From Pseudomonas pergaminensis (GTDB taxonomy: Bacteria > Pseudomonadota > Gammaproteobacteria > Pseudomonadales > Pseudomonadaceae): a stretch of DNA of 64,000 nt. Positions within the stretch are counted from its first letter, which is position 1. The number at the start of each line of letters is the position of its first letter. The notes under the pieces are model-generated. The model did no database searches, was not told the origin of the DNA, and was given only the letters and a program-made list of their open reading frames with translations. This document shows, in pieces, positions 1 through 8,594 of the stretch. The stretch is taken from the NCBI RefSeq assembly GCF_024112395.2, contig NZ_CP078013.2, forward strand, positions 4,526,001-4,590,000. Direction: 5' to 3'. The translations under genes were made by a program, and so were the position numbers.

Positions 1-2
1 TC

Positions 3-875
3 AATGCCTTTATAGCCATCGCCGAGACCGGCAGCTTCTCCGGCGCCGGCGAGCGTCTGCACCTGACCCAACCGGCCATCAGCAAACGCATCGCCGGCCT
101 GGAGCAACAATTAAAGGTGCGTTTGTTCGACCGCCTGGGCCGTGAAGTCGGCTTGACAGAAGCCGGCCGAGCCTTGCTGCCGCGCGCTTATCAGATCCTC
201 AACGTGCTGGACGATACGCGCCGCGCCCTTACCAACCTGACCGGCGAGGTCAGCGGGCGCCTCACTTTAGCCACCAGTCACCATATCGGCCTGCACCGCC
301 TGCCGCCGATCCTGCGTACCTTTACACGGGAATACCCGAATGTGGCGCTGGATATTCAGTTCCTCGATTCAGAAGTGGCCTACGAAGAAATCCTCCATGG
401 CCGCGCCGAAGTGGCGGTGATCACCCTGGCGCCCGATCCCCACCACCTGGTGCGGGCCACCCCGGTGTGGGACGACCCGCTGGATTTCGTGGTGGCGCCG
501 GAGCACAGCCTGACCAGCAACGGCAAGGTCAGCTTGGCGGACATTGCCGGCCACCCGGCGGTTTTCCCCGGCGGCAACACCTTTACCCACCATATTGTCA
601 GCCGGCTGTTCGAGGCCCAGGGCCTTACGCCAAACATCGCGATGAGCACTAACTATTTGGAAACTATCAAGATGATGGTGTCTATCGGCCTGGCCTGGAG
701 CGTGTTGCCGCGCACGATGCTGGATGAACAGGTGGCAAGTATCGCTTTGCCGGGCATACAGCTCAGTCGCCAGCTAGGCTATATCGTGCACACCGAAAGG
801 ACGCTGTCGAATGCTGCGCGGGCTTTCATGAGCCTATTGGATGCACAAGTCGATCTGCCAGGGATTCCGGCATGA
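3..875 (+). CDS. LysR-family transcriptional regulator (5' end outside window)
   Basis: The reading frame is already open at the left edge, so the true start lies upstream. The first visible residues (NAFIAIAETGSFSGAGERL, then LTQPAISKRIAGLEQQL) are the winged-helix DNA-binding domain of LysR regulators, missing only about the first 8-12 residues. The rest is the LysR substrate-binding domain ending in a normal stop. In other Pseudomonas a LysR gene of this kind sits next to leuC, in the same neighbourhood as gltX and uvrB. That context is recalled rather than visible here, and the effector is unknown. Confidence 0.9.
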   Translation, partial: NAFIAIAETGSFSGAGERLHLTQPAISKRIAGLEQQLKVRLFDRLGREVGLTEAGRALLPRAYQILNVLDDTRRALTNLTGEVSGRLTLATSHHIGLHRLPPILRTFTREYPNVALDIQFLDSEVAYEEILHGRAEVAVITLAPDPHHLVRATPVWDDPLDFVVAPEHSLTSNGKVSLADIAGHPAVFPGGNTFTHHIVSRLFEAQGLTPNIAMSTNYLETIKMMVSIGLAWSVLPRTMLDEQVASIALPGIQLSRQLGYIVHTERTLSNAARAFMSLLDAQVDLPGIPA

Positions 876-941
876 ACCTGTGCGGCCTCAAGGTCTGAAC
901 TGAACCGCGCCTTACGCCCATCGAGCCAAGGCCCTGTGATA

Positions 942-3900
942 ATGCGCAACCCCGTCGACTCCTTGCCACCCCTGCCCCGTATTTACGCCCTTGACCCTCA
1001 AGAGGCGGAACAAAGCTGGGACAGCGCCCCGCAATTGCTGGCAGCGCTCAATGCTGCCCGGCTGGGCGCGTGGTGCTGGGAAATCGACACCGGCAGAATC
1101 AGTTGGTCACGCGGCACCCAGGCGCTGTTTGGCTTTGATCCGCGCCAGCCACTGCCCAAGGACCTGGACTACCTCGACCTGCTCGCGCCACAGGATCGCG
1201 CCCGCGTGGTGCGGGCCTTTCACGCGGTTCTGGCCGGCGAGCCGTTCGAGCAGGCCATGCATCACCATATCCAGTGGCCGGACGGCACCCACCACTGGCT
1301 GGAAATCAATGGCAGCCTGGCACCTGACAAAGCCGGACGACGGCGCATGATCGGGGTGATCCGCGAGACCACCCGCCAACGCGAGCGGGAGCGCGCCCTC
1401 AGCCACTCGGAAAAACGCTTCGCCACGCTGTTTCACCTGTGCCCCAATATGGTCTTGCTGACGCGCCAGTCCGATGGACTGATCAGTGAAGCCAACCAGT
1501 ACTTCGAGATGCTCTTCGGCTGGCCGGTGGCCGACGCCATCGGCCGCACCACCCTGGACCTGGGCCTGTGGCGCCACCCCGAGCAACGCGCGCAGCTGGT
1601 CAAGGCCACCCAGCGCAAGGGCGAGCCCATCACCATGGAGGTGCAATTTTGCGCCAGTAACGGCCAGATCCACGACGGCACGCTCAGCGCACAAAAAGTC
1701 GAGCTGGAGGGTGAGGCCTACCTGATCAGTACGTTTCTCGACACCACTGAGCGCAAAAACGCCGAGCAGGCCCTCAAGGACAGCCAGGAGCGCCTCGACC
1801 TGGCCCTGGACTCGGCGCAACTGGGCACCTGGGACTGGCACATTCCCACCGGCATGCTCTACGGCTCGGCGCGCGCCGCCCAACTGCACGGCCTGCCACC
1901 GGAGCCATTCCATGAGTCCTTCGACGCCTTCTTCGAGGGCATGCCCGATGAAGAGCGCGATAGCATGCGCAACGCCTACCGCACCCTGCGCGAAGGCCCG
2001 GCCGGCAACTATCAACTGACCTACCGCGTGCCGATGGAAGACGGCAGCTCGCGCTACCTCGAAAGCCGCGCGCGCCTGTACCGCGATGAACACGGTGCGC
2101 CGCTGCGCATGGCCGGCACGTTGCTGGATATCACCGACCAGGTGGAGCGTGAACAACGCTTGACGGCCTCCGAAGAAAAATTCGCCAGCCTGTTCCAGGC
2201 CAGCCCGGACCCGATCTGCGTCACTTGCCTGGACAGCGGCGCGTTTATCGAAATCAACCCGGCCTTCACCCAGACCTTTGGCTGGACGGCGGCCGAGGTC
2301 ATCGACAAAAGCGCCGAAGAGATCGGGCTGTGGGACGAGTCGAGCAAGCGCCTGCAGCGTATCGAGCGGGTGATCCGCGAGCAGGCGCTGAGCAATGTGG
2401 CCATCGTGGTGCATCACAAGGGTGGCCAGAGCCTGACCTGCATGATTTCCAGCCGCTTGATCAAGGTCGGCGACCAGCCCTGCATCGTCACCACGCTGCG
2501 CGATATCACCCAGCAGCAACGCTCGGAGGCAGCACTGAAGGCCAGCGAAGAGAAATTCGCCAAGGCTTTCCATTCCAGCCCCGACGCGATTTCCATCACC
2601 GAGCGCGATACCGGCCGCTACGTGGAGGTCAACGACGGTTTTTGCCGCCTGACCGGCTACCGTGCCGATGAAGCCATCGGCCTGACCCTCTACCAGATCG
2701 GCATTTGGGCCGATGAAAACCAGCGCGCGGCGCTGCTGGCGGAATTGCAGATCAAAGGCCGTATCCACCATCTGGAGATGCTCTGGCACAACAAACGCGG
2801 CGAAGTGCTGGCAGTGGAAGTTTCGGTGGAGCCCATCACCCTGAATGAAACGCCCTGCCTGCTGCTGACCGCCCGGGACGTAAGCTTGCTGAAAAACGCC
2901 CAGGCGCAGATCCGCCACCTGGCCTACCACGACCCGCTGACCAACCTGCCCAACCGCGCCCTGCTGATGGACCGCCTGAGCCAGCAGATCGCCTTGCTCA
3001 AGCGGCATAGCCTGCGCGGCGCATTGCTGTTCCTCGACCTTGACCACTTCAAGCACATCAACGATTCACTCGGCCACCCGGTGGGCGACACGGTGCTGAA
3101 GATCGTCACCGCCCGCCTGGAAGCCAGCGTGCGCATGGAGGACACCGTGGCGCGCCTGGGTGGCGATGAGTTCGTGGTACTGCTCAGCGGCCTTGACGGC
3201 ACGCGCACGGAAGTCAGCGGCCAGGTGCAGGAGCTGGCCGATACCCTGCGCGAATTGCTCTCGGAGCCGATGTTCCTGGACGGGCATCGCTTGCAGGTCA
3301 CGCCGAGCATTGGCGTGGCGCTGATTCCCGATCACGGTTCAACGCCTGCGGACTTGCTCAAACGGGCCGACATTGCCCTGTACCGCGCCAAGGACTCAGG
3401 GCGCAACACCACGCAGATGTTCCACAACAGCATGCAGAAAACCGCCAGCGAACGCCTGCGCATGGAGACCGACCTGCGCCTGGCCCTGTCGCGCGGCGAG
3501 TTCAGCGTGCATTACCAGCCCCAGGTCGATGCGCGTGGCAATCGGATCGTCGGTGCCGAGGCCCTGGTGCGCTGGCAGCATCCACAGCTTGGGGCACAGT
3601 CACCGTCTGAATTTATCAAAGTGCTCGAAGACAGCGGCCTGATCCTGGAAGTCGGCACCTGGATCCTGGACGAAGCCTGCGCGGCCTTTCAACAGTTGAT
3701 CGCGGAAGGCTTGGTGGACCCGCTGAATTTCAGCCTGTGCGTGAACATCAGCCCCCGGCAGTTTCGCCAGAACGACTTCGTTGAGCGGGTGGAACGCAGC
3801 CTCAAGCAGCACCAACTGCCGTTCAGCCTGCTGAAACTGGAAATCACCGAAGGCATCGTGATCCAGAACCTGGACGACACCATCAGCAAAATGCGCCGCC

Positions 3901-4238
3901 TGAAAAAGCTCGGCGTGAGCTTTGCGATGGATGACTTCGGCACCGGTTACTCGTCGCTCACTTACCTCAAGCGCTTGCCCGTGGATGCGTTGAAGATCGA
4001 CCAGTCCTTCGTGCGTGACGCCACCCATGACCCCAACGACGCCGAAATCATCCGCGCCATCGTGGCCATGGCCCGCAGTTTGAACCTGGAAGTGATTGCC
4101 GAGGGCGTGGAAACCCAGGAGCAACTGGCCTTCCTGCAGGGCCTGGGTTGCCATCTGTACCAAGGGTATCTGCACAGCCGGCCACTGCCCATGATCGGTT
4201 TCAGGGAACGCTTGATCGCGGGGGATGGCCGGGGTTAA
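942..4238 (+). CDS. Multi-PAS GGDEF-EAL cyclic-di-GMP protein
   Basis: About 1098 residues with no membrane segment seen, so probably a cytoplasmic sensor that makes and/or degrades c-di-GMP. Five PAS domains run in order, at roughly residues 35-150, 160-270, 285-400, 412-528 and 535-652. A GGDEF domain follows (about 660-830), with an intact GGDEF motif near residue 740 and an RxxD inhibitory site (RMED) five residues before it. The EAL domain (about 845-1090) keeps the catalytic signature: EALVRW, VNISPRQF, LEITEG, DDFGTGYSSL, the Lys of ALKID, IAEGVE and the Gln of LYQGY. Both activities therefore look possible. ATG at 942 is preferred to GTG at 936 because AAGG lies 10 bases before it. 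The stop overlaps the convergent neighbour at a shared TTAA. Confidence 0.93.
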   Translation: MRNPVDSLPPLPRIYALDPQEAEQSWDSAPQLLAALNAARLGAWCWEIDTGRISWSRGTQALFGFDPRQPLPKDLDYLDLLAPQDRARVVRAFHAVLAGEPFEQAMHHHIQWPDGTHHWLEINGSLAPDKAGRRRMIGVIRETTRQRERERALSHSEKRFATLFHLCPNMVLLTRQSDGLISEANQYFEMLFGWPVADAIGRTTLDLGLWRHPEQRAQLVKATQRKGEPITMEVQFCASNGQIHDGTLSAQKVELEGEAYLISTFLDTTERKNAEQALKDSQERLDLALDSAQLGTWDWHIPTGMLYGSARAAQLHGLPPEPFHESFDAFFEGMPDEERDSMRNAYRTLREGPAGNYQLTYRVPMEDGSSRYLESRARLYRDEHGAPLRMAGTLLDITDQVEREQRLTASEEKFASLFQASPDPICVTCLDSGAFIEINPAFTQTFGWTAAEVIDKSAEEIGLWDESSKRLQRIERVIREQALSNVAIVVHHKGGQSLTCMISSRLIKVGDQPCIVTTLRDITQQQRSEAALKASEEKFAKAFHSSPDAISITERDTGRYVEVNDGFCRLTGYRADEAIGLTLYQIGIWADENQRAALLAELQIKGRIHHLEMLWHNKRGEVLAVEVSVEPITLNETPCLLLTARDVSLLKNAQAQIRHLAYHDPLTNLPNRALLMDRLSQQIALLKRHSLRGALLFLDLDHFKHINDSLGHPVGDTVLKIVTARLEASVRMEDTVARLGGDEFVVLLSGLDGTRTEVSGQVQELADTLRELLSEPMFLDGHRLQVTPSIGVALIPDHGSTPADLLKRADIALYRAKDSGRNTTQMFHNSMQKTASERLRMETDLRLALSRGEFSVHYQPQVDARGNRIVGAEALVRWQHPQLGAQSPSEFIKVLEDSGLILEVGTWILDEACAAFQQLIAEGLVDPLNFSLCVNISPRQFRQNDFVERVERSLKQHQLPFSLLKLEITEGIVIQNLDDTISKMRRLKKLGVSFAMDDFGTGYSSLTYLKRLPVDALKIDQSFVRDATHDPNDAEIIRAIVAMARSLNLEVIAEGVETQEQLAFLQGLGCHLYQGYLHSRPLPMIGFRERLIAGDGRG

Positions 4239-6175
4239 ACCAATTTCAGTGCGACGCCGTCGGCTTGATTCCAGTGCGAGCTATTCAAGTCGCGCTTGGC
4301 GCCATACTCATCGAATTTACCCTCTATCACGACAACCGAATGCCCAAAGTTCGCCAGGGTGCCAGGTACGCCTGATGCCAATTCATCCACGCTACTGGCG
4401 CGCGTAAAGGCGTACAAGCCGAGGCGGCGTAATGCATCGCCAGGAACCTCGCCGTCGTTCAGCGTTTGCAGGGCGACGTCAAAACTGACGCCGGCGCGAA
4501 ACTCGTGATTTTCCAACTGTGCCCGCTTGGCGCTCGCTGCATAAAGGAACACGGCATTGTCAATAAGGCCAGCATTCGGACCACGAAAGTGGGCGGCTGC
4601 CCGGGCCCTTTCCAGCTCGGCGAAGGTGAGCCGCACTGTGCAGTTATCGCGCATGGTGATGGAGTAGCCTCCCGCCGTTTCGGTGACACGTTTGAAAATA
4701 CCCAAAGGGTTTTGCCCGTACTTCATCATCGCCGCTTTGATGGCGGACACCGTGACACAGTTACCCTCCATGCCCTGATAGAAACCACTCCAGATATCGT
4801 CGGGCTCGACGCCAATGGGCGCAGCCGGGAATCGCGCAGGTTGACCGTCTTGATCGTGGGGTAGGTCTGCGGCGAGCTGGTAGCCGTAGTCTTTACCGAC
4901 CGCATCTTTCTTGCCGTGGCTATGTTTAACACCCTCCACCACCAACGCCCCCGAAAAACTGGAGGTCTCGGTGACGCCAATACTGTGGGGTTCTTGAAGC
5001 TTGGCGGGAGGCACAATCCGCAAAAAGCCGATCAAGCCCATCCCCGTCAAGACCCTGTAGATGCTCTCACCCCGCAGCGTAACGGACAGCGCTGCATCAA
5101 ACTGCACGTTGCGGATGAGCTGCTTGCGCTTTGCGTAGGCGGCCAGGATCAGGTTGGCGTCGTTGCGCATTTGCGTGTCAGGGCCTGTAAACCGCGTCGC
5201 CTCGGCGGTGCGCTGCAGCTCCTGCGTCGACAACGTCAGCTCAAAACCATCTTTCAGGGTGATGCTGTACCCATTGCCCGTGGCGTTGATCCTTTCGAAG
5301 ACATCGGACGGCGACCGGCCAAACCTGAGCATCATCATCTTGATGACGGCTGCGTGGCTGCTGAGGTCGAACACCTCACCGAAATGACCCGAGGGGGCAA
5401 TGAACCCTTGCAACACCTCTGCGACCTGGGGACGGATACCCTTGGCCTGGCCAACCTGGGGCGTGATCCTCACCACAGGCATGGGTACGACAGGGACAGG
5501 GGCGGTAGGAGGCTTCGGCGCGCTATGGCTCTGCAGCGTATACATGTAGCTTTGATCGGGTGAACGCCCCCTGCCCGCGCGGTGCGCCTTGCCGGCGTAT
5601 ATCAACGATGAACCCAGGTTATGACTGTGGGCCACCCCCCACCGCCCTTCGCCGACAACCGTGGCAGTAGGCTCGTACTTGAGATGGCCGGATAAGCCCA
5701 TGCCTTTGAACATGTTTAAGGTTGTCTCACCCTGCAAAGAAGCGGTCAGGACTGACGTAAAACTTGGCAAATCAGCGGCATTGCCACTTCCCAGCTGTTT
5801 GCGCTTGATGAATACCGCCAGTGCGAAATGGGCACCGCCCAGTACTTCGTTGTCGCTGCCGGTAAAACGTGATGCCGCCCCTGCTTGTTGCAGCTCCTGC
5901 CGGGAAAGGTGCAGCCTGTAGCCATCTTTCATCGTGACGTCATACCCCCCGCGATTACTGCGCACACGGCTGAACATAGCCTCAGGCTGCTTGCCAAAGG
6001 TGTGCATCATCAGTTTGATGACTGCGCTGTGTGAGCTGGCATCGTAATGCTCGCCGAAAGCGCGTTCAGGGAACTCAAAGGCGTGGAAGAGAGACGTTTC
6101 TTTCTCCGAGATATTGGAAAACTGCGACGCCGTGGAAGTCGAGCGCGCAGAGGATCCAATCGCAAACGTATTCAT
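4235..6175 (-). CDS. Triple-repeat papain-like cysteine protease; candidate type III effector
   Basis: 646 residues. Three homologous units of about 180 residues occupy roughly 36-216, 260-438 and 459-646. Each carries an 'AxIKxxMMxxG' helix, a 'GGYxITMxD' strand, an 'F.G.(D/N)' turn and an 'AKRxQL' motif. The third unit has a papain-like arrangement: Cys473 (GNCVTVSAIK) at the head of the helix, His612 (FGHSVVVIEGK) at the head of a strand, and a following RDLNSSHW segment. Ungapped alignment puts Ser47 and Ser272 at the Cys position and non-His residues at the His position in units 1 and 2, so those look like pseudo-domains. The N-terminus is Ser/Thr-rich without a Sec signal, as in type III cargo. 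ATG 6175 has AAGAG 8 bases upstream; a GTG at 6184 is also possible. I do not recognise a named family; protease function is inferred. Confidence 0.75.
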   Translation of the reverse strand: MNTFAIGSSARSTSTASQFSNISEKETSLFHAFEFPERAFGEHYDASSHSAVIKLMMHTFGKQPEAMFSRVRSNRGGYDVTMKDGYRLHLSRQELQQAGAASRFTGSDNEVLGGAHFALAVFIKRKQLGSGNAADLPSFTSVLTASLQGETTLNMFKGMGLSGHLKYEPTATVVGEGRWGVAHSHNLGSSLIYAGKAHRAGRGRSPDQSYMYTLQSHSAPKPPTAPVPVVPMPVVRITPQVGQAKGIRPQVAEVLQGFIAPSGHFGEVFDLSSHAAVIKMMMLRFGRSPSDVFERINATGNGYSITLKDGFELTLSTQELQRTAEATRFTGPDTQMRNDANLILAAYAKRKQLIRNVQFDAALSVTLRGESIYRVLTGMGLIGFLRIVPPAKLQEPHSIGVTETSSFSGALVVEGVKHSHGKKDAVGKDYGYQLAADLPHDQDGQPARFPAAPIGVEPDDIWSGFYQGMEGNCVTVSAIKAAMMKYGQNPLGIFKRVTETAGGYSITMRDNCTVRLTFAELERARAAAHFRGPNAGLIDNAVFLYAASAKRAQLENHEFRAGVSFDVALQTLNDGEVPGDALRRLGLYAFTRASSVDELASGVPGTLANFGHSVVVIEGKFDEYGAKRDLNSSHWNQADGVALKLV

Positions 6176-6258
6176 AGCAACCACTCTTAAAAGCAGTAGT
6201 CAGTCGCGCCGTCGATTGAACATACTTAAACCCGTGCAAACAGGCGCCTCTACGTTGC

Positions 6259-6296
6259 AAAAAAGGCTCCCCCACTGCGCTAGCAATCAGAGAGCC
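6259..6296 (-). terminator. Rho-independent terminator after the harpin-like gene
   Basis: Read leftward, a 7-bp stem with one G-U pair (arms 6290-6296 and 6265-6271, GGCTC core) encloses an 18-base loop and is followed by six T. It separates the 570-residue gene from the protease-like gene, so the latter either has its own promoter or depends on read-through. Confidence 0.75.
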
Positions 6297-6338
6297 TTAG
6301 TTATCACTCAGCGAGTGAAGATAACGGACCGTCGGCCG

Positions 6339-8051
6339 TTATAGCGCGCGCTGGGAGGCGCCGGGACCACGAGGGGCAGGACCTTCAGCACCGGATGCCA
6401 GAGGTGTCAGAGGTGTCATACCGGTGGAAAGCTTGGACTTGTCAGCGGCTTTGGTCTCAATCTTCGGCTCAACAACAGCCACAACGCTTTCATCCGTCTT
6501 GCCACCAGCCTTCACCTCAACGAGGGGTGCAGCAGCAGTCTTCACTTCTGCACTTGCCTCATTACTGGGTGTCGCGTCAGCGCTTAGTTTGGTATCGGTT
6601 TTGTTTGCGATAGTGGCCGCCGTATTGGGTCGAACCTCCACTTTTGCTACATCAGTATTCAACTGCGGATTGCGCAACGGACGAGGGCCAGACAAGTCCT
6701 CCGAACTCACCCTGACTTGGATACCGGCAGCCAGATTGATATTGAACTGCCTGCCGTTATCAGGCGTCAGGCTCACCTGCGTGCTGCCATCTGGCAGGAC
6801 CGTGACCTTGGCATCACCCTCGGACCCGATGCTGACTTGGGAAGCGGTTCCGGCACTCGGCTGCGCCGAAACAGTGACGTTGTCTTTCCCGCCAGCCTGC
6901 ACGCTAGCACTGGCACCTAGGTTAGTCTGCGTATCTTTCTCAGTCTTTGGCTGCGCCGAATCAGTGATTTTGTCTTTCCCGCCAGCCTGCACGCTGACGT
7001 TGGCGTCGAGGCTAGTCTGCGTATTTTTCCCAGTATTTGGCTGCGCCGAATCAGTGACTTTGTCTTTCCCGCCAGCCTGCACGCTGACGTTGGCGTCGAG
7101 GCCAGTCTGCGTATTTTTCCCAGTATTTGGCTGCGCCGAATCAGTGACTTTGTCTTTCCCGCCAGCCTGCACGCTAGCACTGGCACCGAGGTTAGTCTGC
7201 GTATCTTTCTCAGTATTTGGCTGCGCCGAATCAGTGACTTTGTCTTTCCCGCCAGCCTGCACGCTGACATTGGCGTCGATATTAGTCTGCGTATCTTTCC
7301 CAGCGCTTGTTTGCGCCGAATCAGCGCGCTTGTCTGTCCTGAAACCCTGCACTCTCAGGCCTGCGCCGAGGTCAGCCTGCGTACCTTTGCCTGCCGTCGG
7401 TAGCGTCGCCTCAGTGCCTTTGCCATTCACACTTACCTGAATGCTACCGTCGGTGCCAAGTTTCACCTGCGTACCTTTATCAGCACTCGGCGCCGACTCA
7501 GTGCCTTTGCCATTCACACCTAGCTGAATGCTACCGTCGGTGCCAAGTTTTACATGCGTACCTTTATCAGCATTTGGCGCCGACTCAGTGCCTTTGCCAT
7601 TCACACCCAGCTGAATGCTACCGTCAGTGCCAAGTTTTACATGTGTACCATTATCAGCATTCGGCGCCGACTCTGTGCCTTTTGCTTTCGCGGCTATATG
7701 CACGCTACCGCCAGTGCTAGCCCTCACCTGCGTATCGCTAGCTGGGAGCACCGTGGTCGTATCGGCTGGTAACTTTGCGTTAAACCCCCTGCCTGATAAC
7801 AAACTGCGCATTGCCTTGAAGACGAGCTCAAACATCTCAAATAACTTTTCCAACGCATCGGAGTTAACCGTCACTTCCTTCCCAATCACTTGGGTGGTGT
7901 CGTTGCGCGGTAACGTGCTGTTTTTCGAACCCGGCTCTGCGCGAGAGGTATTGTTTTTTTCTATATCCTTCAACGTTTCAGTCGCGGATTGGTCTGCCGC
8001 GTGAAGTTCTGGCTTAAAACCTTGGAAATTGTTCGCCGATATATTGGACAT
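6339..8051 (-). CDS. Repeat-rich, Cys-free harpin-like protein; candidate type III secreted protein
   Basis: 570 residues; I see no Cys, Trp or Tyr. Residues 1-60 are polar and Ser/Asn/Thr-rich with no Sec signal. Residues 66-87 (ALEKLFEMFELVFKAM...) form a strong amphipathic helix like those of harpins and translocator-type proteins. A low-complexity centre follows: a 29-residue repeat (GTESAPNADKGTHVKLGTDG...) three to four times, then a 30-residue repeat (AGGKDKVTDSAQPNTGK...) about six times. The tail is Lys/Ala/Val-rich and ends in a Pro/Gly-rich segment. ATG 8051 has GAG 8 bases upstream. A hrp-box lies 105 bases before the start. No enzymatic domain is visible. A role as harpin or secreted helper is inferred from composition and promoter; it could also be a surface or stress protein. 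Confidence 0.7.
   Translation of the reverse strand: MSNISANNFQGFKPELHAADQSATETLKDIEKNNTSRAEPGSKNSTLPRNDTTQVIGKEVTVNSDALEKLFEMFELVFKAMRSLLSGRGFNAKLPADTTTVLPASDTQVRASTGGSVHIAAKAKGTESAPNADNGTHVKLGTDGSIQLGVNGKGTESAPNADKGTHVKLGTDGSIQLGVNGKGTESAPSADKGTQVKLGTDGSIQVSVNGKGTEATLPTAGKGTQADLGAGLRVQGFRTDKRADSAQTSAGKDTQTNIDANVSVQAGGKDKVTDSAQPNTEKDTQTNLGASASVQAGGKDKVTDSAQPNTGKNTQTGLDANVSVQAGGKDKVTDSAQPNTGKNTQTSLDANVSVQAGGKDKITDSAQPKTEKDTQTNLGASASVQAGGKDNVTVSAQPSAGTASQVSIGSEGDAKVTVLPDGSTQVSLTPDNGRQFNINLAAGIQVRVSSEDLSGPRPLRNPQLNTDVAKVEVRPNTAATIANKTDTKLSADATPSNEASAEVKTAAAPLVEVKAGGKTDESVVAVVEPKIETKAADKSKLSTGMTPLTPLASGAEGPAPRGPGASQRAL
6851..7340. repeat. 90-bp tandem repeats inside the harpin-like gene
   Basis: The segment TGTCTTTCCCGCCAGCCTGC recurs at 6881, 6971, 7061, 7151 and 7241, exactly 90 bases apart, with a diverged sixth unit at 7331. 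Each unit codes for 30 residues, so changes in copy number keep the frame. Units at 6971-7150 are nearly identical, suggesting recent duplication. Confidence 0.9.
7400..7700. repeat. 87-bp tandem repeats inside the harpin-like gene
   Basis: A second repeat type (CAGTGCCTTTGCCATTCACA) starts near 7412, 7499 and 7586, with a diverged copy near 7673. The period is exactly 87 bases, or 29 residues. It is distinct from the 90-bp family just downstream in the gene but likewise in frame. Confidence 0.88.
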
Positions 8052-8534
8052 GTACTTTTCTCACTCTTTGTGTGGTGCCACCCGTCAACAACCCATTAAA
8101 CCTGGCAGCGATAAATTAGAACTGGAAATAATCATCATCACTTCGCAGTCCCACGATTGGTGGGGCGCGGCGCTATCGAGTTCCAAAAATCCTTATTCAT
8201 ATAAGGAAACCAAAATGAAAAATCAGACTTTACCCCATGACTACTTACGAAACTCTACAGCCCGCACCCATTAACCAACCCCACCACAGAGACATAAGGT
8301 AATAAGGCGCCCGACCGTATAAATAATGCAATCATTAAATCAAACCAGTCACGCCAACTTATGTTAGTCCGCCCCCACGCACACACAGATAACAAAACAA
8401 CCTGCAAAACAAACAAACCCAATGTGGCAATAAAATAAAAACATACACCTCACACTGTTACCCGCCCTAAAAACAACAATAAACACCCACCTTCTAGCAC
8501 CCCACGCTCAAGAAGATCACGCTTAAACGCGCCC
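8052..8534. other. AT-rich intergenic region upstream of the harpin-like gene
   Basis: About 480 bases, clearly more AT-rich than anything around it, especially 8270-8520 with long A/C-rich runs. It holds the hrp-box described separately. A 19-codon rightward frame at 8215 with AAGGA upstream is present but unsupported. I see no other gene, tRNA or mobile-element end. Confidence 0.6.
8157..8184 (-). promoter_or_regulatory. hrp-box (HrpL-type promoter)
   Basis: On the minus strand GGAACT is followed by exactly 15 bases and then CCACCAA. The known HrpL consensus is GGAACC-N15/16-CCACNNA, so the downstream block matches fully and the upstream block at five of six positions. The box points at the harpin-like gene, whose ATG is 105 bases downstream. 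Confidence 0.7.
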
Positions 8535-8559
8535 AAAAAAAAGGGCGCCAATGGCGCCC
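8535..8559 (-). terminator. Rho-independent terminator of dusC
   Basis: Read leftward, a perfect 7-bp stem GGGCGCC / GGCGCCC with a 3-base loop is followed by eight T. It lies 36 bases after the dusC stop codon and insulates the secreted-protein region from dusC transcription. Confidence 0.92.
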
Positions 8560-8594
8560 CTTTCAAGCTGCTTGTAACGTTTATAAATGCGAAC

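Noticed and set aside
1107..3056. Long open frame antisense to the GGDEF-EAL gene
   Set aside because: It is a by-product of GC-rich codon use. Its translation is Gln/Ala/Val-rich without domains, and the sense strand codes for a clear multi-domain protein.
6185..6338. Second hrp-box upstream of the triple-repeat protease gene
   Set aside because: No CCAC block with a GGAAC block at 15-16 bases occurs on the minus strand in this gap, only the terminator.
8215..8274. 19-codon rightward frame with AAGGA upstream
   Set aside because: Too short to judge, with no downstream gene on that strand and no pattern of a leader peptide.
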